Position numbers and translations under genes: made by a program. From Micropterix aruncella (taxonomy: Eukaryota > Arthropoda > Insecta > Lepidoptera > Micropterigidae): a stretch of DNA of 64,000 nucleotides. The DNA lies in contig OX155954.1 in assembly GCA_944548615.1 (NCBI GenBank), forward strand, positions 911,335 through 975,334, in the 5' to 3' direction. Of this stretch, positions 33,175-43,819 are shown piece by piece (position 1 is the first letter of the stretch; the number at the start of each line of letters is the position of its first letter). The notes beneath the pieces are model-generated. The model did not search any database and was not told the origin of the DNA. It saw nothing but the letters and a program-made list of their open reading frames with translations.

Positions 33175-33589
33175 ATTCTGTCACTATATTTAATAGGTTA
33201 TCAAATTGTGTAGAATTTATTCTTAAATAATTTCTGACAGCTTCTGGCTCTAAAAGATCTAATATGTTCATGTTGGCTAATTTATTTTCCTCTTCTTTTT
33301 TTCCTCTATTGGCAATTATGCTTGTTATTATGGCATAATATTATCTGATATTTTGGAAGCACGGGTGCCGTGGTTGTTCGCTCTCCGACTGAATTAGGGT
33401 CTTTGTCCAGTGCAGTGTAAACAGAAAGCTCTTATTGGCCCGTATTTTGTTTCTCACAGGCTTAAACTAAGCTGGTGCTAGAAATTAGGAAGTTAAGCAG
33501 TTTCGTTATTTTGTCGATATTCCGTTTCATGAAAATTAAGAACCGGTCCTAAATCTTAAAATTTTCCGTTTTGTCTATGGCCGTTCTAA
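33175..33589. other. No gene seen
   Basis: Spacer before the Harbinger element; nothing recognised. Confidence 0.4.
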
Positions 33590-33742
33590 AGGCCGCCACA
33601 CATGTAACGATATAATTGCACAAGTTTAGACTTGTGCAAGTTTGCATGACGTCTATATGGACCACACACGGCTCAAGTTTGTTTGTACAATTTCATTCAA
33701 TTTCATTTCTGTGTTGCGACTAGACTGGGCTTGTTGTGCGCA

Positions 33743-33922
33743 ATGGATGACGCTTTGGCAATTGTTGGTTTTATTTTTGCTACAAGAAAAGTTAAAAAAC
33801 GTCGAAGAAACAGAACTGTATGGTATAAAGACTGGTTAAGGAAAAGAGACCATTATTCCCACATCAATTTATTAAATGAATTGAAATCTGTACCTAAATA
33901 CTGGCATAATTGTGTGGCATAA
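33743..33922 (+). pseudogene. Harbinger transposase N-terminal remnant
   Basis: From the ATG at 33743 the frame reads MDDALAIVGFIFATRKVKKR, RRNRTVWYKDWLRKRDHYSH and INLLNELKSVPKYWHNC. This is the usual start of insect Harbinger/HARBI1-like transposases. It stops after about 59 codons where the deletion begins; the catalytic domain is absent. Confidence 0.8.
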
Positions 33923-34227
33923 TATATCTGGCATAAAGTGGGTTCGTAGACATCATTGGTGCCTGCTCCAGATCGTTTAGACTCTTCTACCTTTTTATTT
34001 TCTTTTCGGTAATTCGTACGTAAGCCATTGATTTTTTTAACAACTAAATCACGGTTGGCACTTGGTTCTATTTTTTTAAATTGTTCGATTAATTTACCAT
34101 AAGCAGCATGTTTTTTAACCCTATTGTGGTAGTCTTTTGCTTTGATTTGCCAAATACATGGCTCACTTCTGTAAATACTTATAAAGTCCTCCAAATTCTC
34201 TCGAACTCCAAGTCTCTCAGTCGTCAT
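33853..34227 (-). CDS. Harbinger-encoded MADF-domain protein, C-terminus replaced
   Basis: From the ATG at 34227 the minus-strand frame reads NLEDFISIYRSEPCIWQIKA, KDYHNRVKKHAAYGKLIEQF and VVKKINGLRTNYRKENKKVE, a MADF DNA-binding domain. Harbinger elements carry such an accessory gene next to the transposase. After VYEPTL (about 33945) the frame runs into antisense transposase sequence and ends LCQYLGTDFNSFNKLMWE at 33853. The normal end of the MADF helix and the rest of the protein are lost. An upstream in-frame ATG exists at 34308 but adds only terminal-repeat sequence. Confidence 0.75.
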   Translation of the reverse strand: MTTERLGVRENLEDFISIYRSEPCIWQIKAKDYHNRVKKHAAYGKLIEQFKKIEPSANRDLVVKKINGLRTNYRKENKKVEESKRSGAGTNDVYEPTLCQIYYATQLCQYLGTDFNSFNKLMWE

Positions 34228-34488
34228 TTTGGCGCGATACCAACAGCAGGACGTGCGTACAAGGAGGCGGCTAAGATACCACTGGACACTTCGAACGCGG
34301 CATGCCACACACTTTCAAGTACACTTGCGCAAGTCTGACAATCGCGCAAGTTCGGATGCGAAATTTGAATATTTTTTAAACTTGTGCAATTCCAGAAATT
34401 TGCGCAATAATCTTCCCACACACGTAACGAAATACTTGCTCAAGTCTAAACTTGTGCAATTATATCGTTACGTGTGTGGCGGCCTTAA

Positions 34489-35690
34489 AGCGGGGTCTTA
34501 ACATTAACAGCTCGGTCACTCGCTCGCCAGCCCGCAGTAGTCTCGTCACCGCACACTGATTGTCGCGACGTTATCGTTTGTTTTACAATATACAAATACA
34601 TCGCGCATATCTGAGATATTGCTTTTACCATGACAGCATATCATTACATACGTAAGGATACAGTCAGTTACATAAATCATGTTGAAACTACATTATACCG
34701 TTATTTTCGTATTACTCTGTACGGAGCATGGTAAAACATATAATCGAGTAGAGAAGTTCAACAAAATTCCTTGTAATTCGATTGGAACATCATTATTCTG
34801 TATAAAATCGTAATAATAAAATAGTAATGAAAGAAGAAATTCATGTTTTTCTCAGTGTACAAGGCTTTTTAACATACGATATACAAGGCTAAAAAATATA
34901 TAAGTCTATTTATCGTAATCTACGAAAAATATTGACAAAGGATTTTCAGGGCAAAGTATAGATATTCATTAACTATTACTTATTATAATCGACGATCACC
35001 GTTCCTTCTTCGATTTCGAAGCCAATGCTGAGCAAACATCTTTGAAATCGCGAGAAAAATCTTCGAAATCACAAGAGAAACGAAAGCTACACGGCTATCA
35101 GACCCAGACTGCTCGATGTAGACCGTTCTTAGTTAAGACCTTGAATAAGACCCATCCGCCATGATACTTGTAGAACCGCAATACGAAAAAGGGTTTAGAC
35201 AGTGCTTAACTTCAATTTAACAGCCCTATAGCCTCTACATAATAAGCCCGCTCTAGTTAGGACCCATGAAAAGAATACCAAAACGTCAGTTCAAAATTAG
35301 TCGTCCGTTTAGCGCGTTTTTAGACCCCAAGTTAGGCACCTGCGAGAGACGAAATATGGGCCACTGCCTCCCTATCTAGGATCCTGACTTAGTGACCTAT
35401 TTGTCGTGTAGTCTAATCGCCACTTACGACTTTGTCCCCGAGATGTTACAAATGACTTGAATACAATAAATATAGGGGAGTTTGTCCAGTTTATCATTTA
35501 AACGCGACAAGAACGGCGTCTAAGCGGTGATTCAGCAGGTTGGCGACGAGATGTCATAAACCGAAGCGCGAATACATTTGCGAGTGTCAAAGGTGGACTA
35601 TCGCCGCGGCACACTTACCAAGATTTCAAACTACCTAATAACAGAGTTGTAAAAGCACGTTCCGCTTTACGCACAACTAAACTTGATCCA
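34489..35690. other. No gene seen
   Basis: Contains tcgaaatc-type short repeats near 35010-35075 (cttcgatttcgaagcc, tgaaatcgcgag). No coding sequence recognised. Confidence 0.4.
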
Positions 35691-35860
35691 CGACGACGAA
35701 TTGCGAAACTTAGTATGTTCATACGAAATCGAAGACTATCGCGCTTAATTGACATTATAAATCGGATAAAAACGATTTTACTGCGCGAAGTTTGTAGCAA
35801 CCGACTTTGTTGTTCGGCGATGTTGTAGACAGGGTCTACCCTGAACAACAGATATAATTC
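35615..35860 (-). pseudogene. Diverged Penelope-like terminal repeat and downstream ORF start
   Basis: The minus strand reads tcggttgctacaaacttcgc, gtttttatccgatttataat, then ATGTCAATTAAGCGCGATAG. This matches the order of the other Penelope-like copies (cctacaaatttcacgcggta, tatcctatttataatg, tcaaacaaccgcgatagtct). Unlike them it continues past the extension as an open frame, SFAIRRRGSSLVVRKAERAF, so it may preserve the element's natural 5' coding start. Confidence 0.5.
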
Positions 35861-36104
35861 GACATTAAGTAACTACCGTGTTAGGTATACTCTTAGTTAG
35901 ACTCTTTAAAACATCTAGTATCGATTTTTAGAACTATTTTTAATCTTAAGCGGCTAACTAAAGTATTGTGTACAATCGAAAATATTATGTCTAAATAACT
36001 ATTTATAAGTTTTGAAGACAATAAACTTGATTTGATATGATTTGATTTGAGGTTTAAGGTTTATGACTTACTAATCTGCATAATATGCAGGAAAATATCA
36101 AGTA

Positions 36105-36409
36105 CAGTAGGGCTGCGGTTATTCAGGCCCCATTAACCTAGTTCCGGGTTAACCAAAAAGGTCACTTCTACCCCCCAACGTCCCCCTCTGCCCCAACTAC
36201 TAGGTAGTACTGAATTGTATACATTATGTATGTATTGTTTTTTTACTGACCACATTTAAATATGCAATAGATGTATTCTTTTACTTCATTGACTACGTGT
36301 TCATTCATTTTAAACTTTACCGATTTACGCCAGAGTCCGTGTTATCCGAGTTTTCGATTATCCGAGGTACCCTCGTTCCACATTACCTCGGATAAGCGAG
36401 GTCCTACTG
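36105..36409. mobile_element. Pogo/Tigger-like MITE
   Basis: The ends read cagtagggctgcggttatt and, inverted, cagtaggacctcgcttatccg, flanked by TA (36103-36104 and 36410-36411). The CAGTAGRNCTNCGNTTATCCG pattern is typical of pogo-group termini. An extra inner inverted copy (ttatccgagttttcgattat) is present. No transposase. Confidence 0.8.
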
Positions 36410-36679
36410 TACTAGTTTACAATAAGAATTTTATATAAAGCCACAATTTGAGTTATAAACGATTTTCTGTTCGATTCTATTCTAATTATGGCAAGAAACG
36501 CGGCCCATGACAATCGTAAATTTAATTACTGAAGAAAAGTTGAATATTTTGAGGTTTCATTTCATCCATCCCAATATATACATATATACTACCTCTTTAC
36601 GCCGAGGGACCTTCCTTAAAATACACTGGATAGTTTAAACATTGATTATATAGGGCAATAAACTGCTCAATGCCACAAC

Positions 36680-37135
36680 TAGAGCTGTCAACTACAACGG
36701 GCGAACCCGTCACCCTCAGGAAGTTTCAACGAAATTTGATCGTTCTATCTCCCGTGAGGTGAGCGCAGAAGACTTAGAATAAAACAGTCCACCGTCAAAC
36801 TCCGCTACTTGCCGGTAAGAGGCCAACACCTTATCCGTGATATAGCCAGCGGGCCGACACTTCCAGTTGCGACTAGATTACTTCGGTCTCTCGACTGGTT
36901 ACGAGTTCGAGGTCGCTTGCGCGGTCCTCTCTCTTACGTAGCGGTAAAACGGTGTCTACCGAATCTATAGCGGACCACGGCATCCTTAGCCCGGCTGTTC
37001 ACCCGAAATCGGGTAGCCGATGGTCGTTTCAAGAGCAGTCGCCATAAGGTCAGCAAACATCCCCGCTCTATAGGAAACAGTACTGTTTCCAGACACCCCC
37101 GACTGTTACTCAGAATGCACAATCGATTGTCGATA
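36680..37135 (+). repeat. GC-rich interspersed repeat
   Basis: Begins agctgtcaactacaacgggc and runs through gcgcagaagacttag, gaggtcgcttgcgcggtcct and tttcaagagcagtcgcc to acacccccgactgttactc. Same orientation as 20590-21655. Confidence 0.7.
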
Positions 37136-37639
37136 TATTACTTATACCGTATAGGCGTGTATAGATCACAATCTACGGTGCGCCGCCATACTGTTATACC
37201 ACTAAAGTCGCCAAATCGAACATAATAATTGAATATTAATCAATGTTTGGAACTATGGGTACCATCTACACTTTTGCACGAAATGCAACTCGTGCAAAAA
37301 TTCTGGTTGTCAAATCGTAGTACGACGTTAGCAATCTAAATACACTATATAATCCATGGTAGAGCAAACAAGATGAGACATCTGAAAAAAGAAGATGAAA
37401 TTAAATGCGCCTTATCATAACGACAGTAAACGTCCTAAATATCATTAGTTTTTTTCTTAATTACCCATTGATTAGTAAAGTTTTTTAAATAATGTAAAAT
37501 TACATTAATAAAAACTACAAAAAAGATATAAAAATGATAATTAAAAATAACATACGATAAGTTATCAAAATATATAATAGAAACAATTTTACCAATAAAA
37601 AAACCGACTCCGAAATTGTTTATAAGCGCAGCAGCCATG

Positions 37640-38010
37640 TCTTGGTGATAATTAGAATAGGATATCATAAATGATAGCGTATACAAAATTTCGTGTCTGT
37701 GCTGTTGACCGTTCAGGAGTCCCCTCGTCGGGAGCCAACCCAGGGTGTAGAATCAGGTCATGCTTACCATAAAAAAGCATTGTCATCGGAATTGCGTCAA
37801 TATGTAAGTTTTCAACTTCATATGATAATATTTGAAAAGTTCCCGCAATCACGGATCCCATCATCAGAACAGAATTTTGATAAAAATGGAACCAATCTGT
37901 AAGTATATTATTTCAAATAAAAAAAGAGTTTTCCAAATCAATTCATAAATAGCAGATTTCTGAGGTAACAAACATAAAAAAAAAGATGCAACTGAATTGA
38001 TAACCTCCTC
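37640..38010 (-). repeat. Interspersed repeat, inverse copy of 10185-10535
   Basis: On the minus strand it runs from ggaggaggttatcaattcag through gttctgatgatgggatccgt to cgaaattttgtatac. It has a single copy of the tail that is triplicated at 10450-10805. Confidence 0.6.
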
Positions 38011-38785
38011 CTTTGTTTGGGGTCAGTTAAAAATGGATTTAATAGGCCGTATACGAAATTTTGCGCATTTCGTGAATTTACGTAATTTTGCAGACGTGAA
38101 TTTAAGGTTAAAATACTGTATTTCTATAAGTTTTATTGCACAACATAAAAGATCATTTATATTATTGTCTAATGAGTGAGCTACTTTTTTGAAAATTATT
38201 ATAGAATTTTGATTAATTGACCTTAAACCGGCGACTGTTTGTGATTTTTTGCTGTAAGAGGTTAAGAATATAACATATTTACGAATTGTTTTGACATCTA
38301 AACGGTATAAAAAAATTACAATGTAATTTTGTGAAAGTCCTATATATAATAAGTGAATCACTTTTTACTACTTTCATATAAAATTGTTGATAAAAAAAAT
38401 ATTTAACTTTGTCAATTTTTTTAGAAAATGGGTGAAGAAATGCTTTTGATTTTGGCCTTTTAGAACTGTCGTTCATAAAATAAAAACAGCAGAAATAAAC
38501 TTTAGTTCAATATCAATCCATTTCCTCAAAAAAAAAATGCAAAACATTAATTAAAATTGGCAATAAAGTCTTTTAAAACAATCTAAATCTCGCGTTATGA
38601 TACTCGCCTATGATACGATTCACGCCTCAAGTCAGCTAGTCCCCGCCGAGCACTTCCAAAGGGTGGACGTATCTCTTTGGCTCCGAAAATCCTACCTACC
38701 TATAGTTAAATTAAACCATTGATTATAGAGGTATCACGGCCCACATCGATTTCGTACACGGCCTCTTAATCGTTATGGGTCCCAG
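38011..38785. other. AT-rich, no gene seen
   Basis: The 112-codon minus-strand frame at 38361-38023 is not recognised and has low complexity; I do not call it a gene. Confidence 0.4.
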
Positions 38786-38789
38786 GTTG

Positions 38790-38874
38790 CAAAAAAATAC
38801 ATTATCTTCACTATTGGTTATGGTGAGATAGGTTGCAAAAAAATATATTATCTTCACTATTGGTTATGGTGTTG
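38790..38874 (+). repeat. Tandem pair, about 43 bp
   Basis: gttgcaaaaaaatacattat and cttcactattggttatggtg occur twice in a row with one base difference. Confidence 0.8.
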
Positions 38875-39050
38875 TATAACCGGCACGCACGTGAGATAGG
38901 ATTGTGGAAAGATTTATTTGTGTACCAAATGGGAATGTGATATGTTAAGTGCTGCCTTAGTCGCCTGGATGGTGCGTTTCAATTTAACGCTCCTAATGAA
39001 GCTGGTGAGTCTATTCCTCAGTTAAGGAGTTTCTGCAGAACATTAGGCTT

Positions 39051-39087
39051 CCGCGCTCTCTCCTCTTCTTAAGAGGAGAGAGCGCGG
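39051..39087. repeat. Perfect hairpin, 17-bp arms, 3-base loop
   Basis: ccgcgctctctcctctt, loop ctt, then the exact inverse. It lies directly at the 5' junction of the non-LTR fragment that follows. Confidence 0.9.
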
Positions 39088-40215
39088 CCTATTAATATAG
39101 CCATTTCCAAAATGAACTCTGCTCTCGCTAGAATTTCACAATGGGCAACAAATCATGGACTACTATTGAACCCTAATAAGTCACAAGCAATCATTATAGG
39201 TAGCACAAAACTTCTAAACTCTCTTTCCAAGTACGATTTCTCACATCTAAATCTAAACAACACCATAATCCCTTTTTCAAATACTGTAAAGAACTTGGGT
39301 ATAATTTTTGTAAAAATCTTTTTTGGCATGTTCAAGTAAGGGCGGTCAGCAAGAAACTTTATGCCAGTTTTCATAGCCTTAAGAGGCTACAAAACTTCCT
39401 GCCCTTAAGCACTCGCCAACTCTGGAACAATCCTTGCTACTCCCGTTACTTGTCTACGCGGATATATGCTACCTCGATGTCCACGAAGTTATCCTAGACA
39501 AATTAGAGCGGCTCCAGAATGTCTGTGTTCGATATGTGTACAGGCTCAAAAAATACGACCGTATTTCAGAGTTCAGTACTAAACTAAATTGGCTCAAGAT
39601 ACGCGAACATAGAGACCTGCATATTCTCTGCCTATTGCAGAAAATACTCAATAATCCACTTATTCCGTCGTACCTAAAATCCGAATTTCGAGTGTTATAT
39701 TCCCACGGGCTGCCATTACGGTCTCAGTCAACGAATACTCTATGTATACCTCAGCATCACACAGCTTTCTTCACCTATTCCTTTGCTGTATATGCCGCAA
39801 GATTATGGAATAACCTGCCTTCCAATATACGGGATACCGTTAGTTCGAGTGCGTCTCGCTCCCGGCTGAAGCTATAATATCTGCTCTCAAAATAATATAA
39901 GCTGATCCTACGTAAATATATTTTTTTATTTTTTATTATGTATATGTATAATATGGATATTATGTATCATTTATATTATTATGCACTTATGTATTGTATG
40001 TATGTATATATGTATGTATGTGTATGTGTATGTATGTGTATGTATATGTATTCTTGGAATTCAAAGAAAAAATATTTAAAAAAAATGTTCTGCCACGAAC
40101 AAACGTAATTACTACCTGCTGGTTGGCTGGAGGATATTGCCGTTTATGGCAATAAGACCGCCATTTGTACCCGTTGTAGTCAATAAAGAATTTTTATTAT
40201 TATTTTTATTATTTT
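39088..40215 (+). pseudogene. Non-LTR retrotransposon 3' third with frameshifts
   Basis: Frames at 39112 (ISQWATNHGLLLNPNKSQAI, NNTIIPFSNTVKNLGIIF) and 39434 ([57 protein letters not shown]) are the RT end and tail, broken between about 39315 and 39434. The RT palm is gone. The 3' end holds the hairpin tattgcc-gtttat-ggcaata (40135-40154), AATAAA and an (atta)n-type tail. Same family as 26576-27506. Confidence 0.8.
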
Positions 40216-40477
40216 TATTAAGGGTACAACTCTTAAAGTAATTTAAACCATCTTTATAAAAGTAGAGAGTGTGTGTTGGACCGGTTTTGGAAGTTAATGT
40301 ACGCGTAAACCTCCTTTGCAAAATATACCTCCTCTGATACAAATATACCTCCTCTGCACAGGCTCTATCGCTTCCGAATGCACTACATAGTATGGATTCC
40401 AAATTATAGCCCCAAACTTTAGTTGGCTGCATACTAGAGAATTATAGAGCAAGTTAAAGGAGTTGAGGTTTTGAAAC
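40216..40477. other. No gene seen
   Basis: Short sequence between a non-LTR tail and a Penelope terminal repeat; it includes a doubled tatacctcctctg at 40323-40357. Confidence 0.4.
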
Positions 40478-40491
40478 GGTTTAGTAACCCT

Positions 40492-40591
40492 CTACCATGG
40501 TCTACCATGGACAACGGCGGCTGCAACGTCACCGAAACGTCGGGTGCTACAAATTTCACGCGGTAAATTCGTTTTCTATCCTATTTATAAT
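40492..40591 (+). mobile_element. Solo Penelope-like terminal repeat fragment
   Basis: About 100 bases from acaacggcggctgcaacg to ctatcctatttata match the 3' terminus of the other copies. The 14-base ggtttagtaaccct precedes (40478-40491) and follows (40592-40605) it. A doubled tctaccatgg lies at the left junction. Confidence 0.85.
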
Positions 40592-40605
40592 GGTTTAGTA
40601 ACCCT

Positions 40606-41769
40606 ATATATAACCCAGTGTTCTCCCGCTCTTACTTACCAACTACATTATTGGTATTTATTTATTTATTTATTAAGGAGAACACACAGTATGATACGGT
40701 ATACAGAATTACAAATTTTATATATACTAAAATACAAAACTGGTTATGGATTTCCTATGAAATAAAAAATCATATTTATTTTAATTATAGTACTTTTTAG
40801 TATTGTTTTTTGCCTATTTCCCAATATAAAACATATCACAGTTGCTTCATAGTTAGGTGCGTATGTGTATTTTTGCTGGGAGAGCAAAGCAAACGGTGCA
40901 GTGTGATGGTGCGCGTGTATGTATGTGTGTGTGTGTGTAAGTGAGAGAGAGTATGCCTGCATCTGTGTGTGTGTGTGTGTGTGTGGGTTTGTATTCGTGA
41001 TATGCTCTCTAAAAGCCGAAATGAAAGAAAACAAAAAGTTTGAAAATCCAACGCATATAAATTATCACATGTATACAGCCAATACATAGAACAGCGACTC
41101 ATTGTATGTCGCTACATCGCAAAATTTGTGAAATTATATGATGCTGTGCCATCAACTTGATTTTAAAATATAAAATCAAAACTGCTTGCAGAAATACTAT
41201 AAATTTATACAGTTGGAAAATACTTCGTGTACTTTTATCACATGCAGCTCTCTTATATACTAAGATAAAACGCTCTTTCATCGCATCGTTATTAGCAGGG
41301 TCTTTTGTCCATCTTCAATTCAAAGACACTCTCGTCTAGCCAATGCAAGATGACGACGCAGTAAAAGCGCAATTCGACTGTTCGAACTCTGACATCGCTA
41401 GTCAAAGAGACGTCGGCGGTGGCGCACTGGCTGAGATACGGTACACTTTGCGCGGGGACAGATAGATTGATGAACTATCAATGTCGAGGAAATTTATGTC
41501 GTTTCTAGAAATCCGTCTATTGAGGCGTGCCTCGCCGATAATGACACGCTTCTCCTTCTTGTTCCTTATCTAAGTACATACATATTATGTGCATAAAGCA
41601 TATTCGCTGTTGTTGTCTGAATGTTGTCGATCGGTTGATTGATGTAGGTACTATTGAAATTGAATTGCTGCATAATGTTGTACTATTTTCGATACGTTAT
41701 TTTACTGTATATAACATTGATTATATAGCGTTGTAGATTGATCAACGTCGTACTATATCTTGCCAGTTA
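40606..41769. other. No gene seen; (GT)n at 40922-40986
   Basis: It contains two (GT)n microsatellite runs around a gagagagta core, a ttta repeat at 40657-40676, and otherwise unrecognised AT-rich sequence. Confidence 0.5.
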
Positions 41770-42380
41770 ATGGACCCTTGCTGAGTTGGCCACGAAGACC
41801 CATTCTGTTCAGGGTTGGTCACACACACGGGTCAATCACCTATCCGACGGCCTCCACGCAGAAAGTGCGAGCCTGGGTAGGACTTTGGCCTTATGGTTAG
41901 TTTCCCCTAGGAATCAAGCTTCTGGCGCTCATGGAAGGTCTGCGCACCGTGCGGCATAAGCCAATCGATTGCGCACTCTAACAGTCGGGGGAGTCTGGGA
42001 GCAGTAGGTACTGTTTCATATAGAGCGGGGGTGGTTGCGGACCTTACGGCGACTGCTCTCGAAACGACCATCGGCTACCCGATACTGGGTGAACAGCCGG
42101 GCAAAGGATGCCGTGGTCCGCGATAGATTCGGTTTACACCGTTTCACCACTTCATAAGGGAGAGGACCGCGCAAGCGACCTCGAACTCGTAACCAATCGA
42201 GGGACCGCAGTAATCTGGTCGCAATTAGAAGTAAGGGCGTAAGTGTAAGCCCGCTGGGTAACACTCCTGGCTATCTCGCGGTTAAGGCGTTGGCCTCTTA
42301 CGGGTTTGTGGCGGAGCTAGACGGTGGTCTGTTTTGTCCAAGTCTTCTGCGCTCACTCCAGGGAGATAGAATGACCAATC
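41770..42380 (-). repeat. GC-rich interspersed repeat, most complete copy
   Basis: Both halves are present in one piece: 41770-41982 (tgctgagttggccacgaaga to ccaatcgattgcgcactcta) and 41983-42380 (cagtcgggggagtctgggag to gcgctcactccagggagata). This gives a unit length of about 610 bases for the family. No coding capacity. Confidence 0.7.
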
Positions 42381-42845
42381 GTCTATTTATGTTTCCTTTT
42401 ATTGTTTTATTATTTAGACTTTTTATTTTAACCTTATTTGCAACATTTTATATTATATACAATTTATTTACTGATTTTGTAACATGATTTATAAATATTG
42501 CTTTTATTTTATATTTTTACTCTTTAATTATTGTTTTTTTTTTGCTAGATTATTTCATTGATTTTCCTTTCTATTATATACTTTTTTTGGGTAACTTGTC
42601 GTCGCTTCGGTATTTATGTTTTGGATATTTCCTTATCCTCATTTTAAACCTCATCTTGTTATTTAGACAATGTAATGGTTGATTTTGTATAGTTTATTGG
42701 CATTCAGATTTCTATTGTGATAAAACTTTATTTTTTTAAGATATATGATTAAAATAAGAATTATAAATAATGTATGCATTAATTGTAAGTTCTATACCCT
42801 GGTAGGGTTTTTGGAATTAAATAAACTTTGAACTTTAAACTATTA
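42381..42845. other. AT-rich, possible non-LTR tail
   Basis: Ends in ttggaattaaataaactttgaactttaaac at 42812-42840, which looks like a retroposon 3' end. There is no coding sequence to confirm it. Confidence 0.35.
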
Positions 42846-43375
42846 TGTAACATAATGTTTAATATGGCGACATTCGTAGAGAGCGCTTTAAACACGGTTA
42901 TACGGTATAAAATAATAATATAATACAAAACGAATTTTAAAGTCATACCTCTTATTATGTTATTATTATTTAAATTAAAATGTATTTTTTTAAAAATACT
43001 GGTTTCAACGTGTAATAATTACGAACTTTAAAGTTTAGGTACTATAAAGATGGCAGTTAATCTCAACGTATTATCTCTGTGATGTAATAAGACTATATAA
43101 TAAAAATATATAAAAATTGATTATTTTTCTGTTATGTTCAATATGGAGTCATTCTTGGTATAACAGTATGGCAACGCGCTGTAGATGGCGCTCTAAACAC
43201 GACTATAAGGCATAAAATAATAATATTATAAGAAATGATTTTATAAATCATAACTTTTAATTTATTAATACTAATTACACAAATATGTCATTTTATGAAC
43301 TTTAAAGTTTAGATAGACTAAAGATGGCATTCAATTTCTACGTATTATTTCTGTGATATAATCAGCAATTACATC
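42846..43375 (+). repeat. Diverged tandem duplication, about 280 bp
   Basis: Two units share ttcaatatggagtcatt / tttaatatggcgacatt, gcgct-taaacacg, ataaaataataatat, atgaactttaaagtttag and aagatggca-t-aat-t-cgtattat-tctgtgat-taat. The second adds a segment near gtatggcaacgcgctgtag. Confidence 0.65.
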
Positions 43376-43379
43376 TATA

Positions 43380-43807
43380 ATAATATTATAAAGAAGTAAT
43401 GTTTTTAAGTAGCAGTAGTAAGATTGTATGTAGGAGGTAATCTCCGAAACTATTTATCCGATTTGAAAACTTCTTTCCCTATTAGATGTGCTATAGGCTG
43501 CATTTTATTGCGATAAATATTGGGTTTCAATACGAAATCATAATATTTGTAAATCAAGTCAGAGAAAAATGAATTGGTGAGTTGCTTTATCGACGTGCTC
43601 TGATGAAACGGTTTGATATGTAAAAACAATATATACTAAAAACATCAGCCTTAAAGAGATCTATAAAAAGTCCGCGACAAAATCCAACTTTTAATAAAAA
43701 AAATAGAAAAATAAGTAGGCAGTGTTTTTTCAAGACATTAGCATTAAAATGAGAATCTTATCAAAATAAATCAATTCATTATCACAGGTTTTAAATAGAT
43801 ATTAAAT
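43380..43807. repeat. Interspersed repeat, copy 2, left part
   Basis: Counterpart of 7505-8340. It is interrupted by the Penelope-like element and continues at 45501. Confidence 0.6.
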
Positions 43808-43819
43808 TAGCCATTTACT

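Larger units (their letters stand above)
33590..34485. mobile_element. PIF/Harbinger element, internally deleted
   Basis: Terminal inverted repeats aggccgccacac-gtaacgat and ataattgcacaagtttagac continue for about 55 bases and are flanked by TAA (33587-33589 and 34486-34488), the 3-bp TWA duplication of this superfamily. The left half has a transposase N-terminus on the plus strand, the right half a MADF gene on the minus strand. Everything between, including the DDE core, is deleted. Confidence 0.9.

Noticed and set aside
37652..37864. Missing signal-peptide exon of the carboxypeptidase
   Set aside because: The minus-strand frame starting MMGSVIAGTFQIL begins with a mildly hydrophobic stretch, but it lies in an interspersed repeat also present at 10185-10535.
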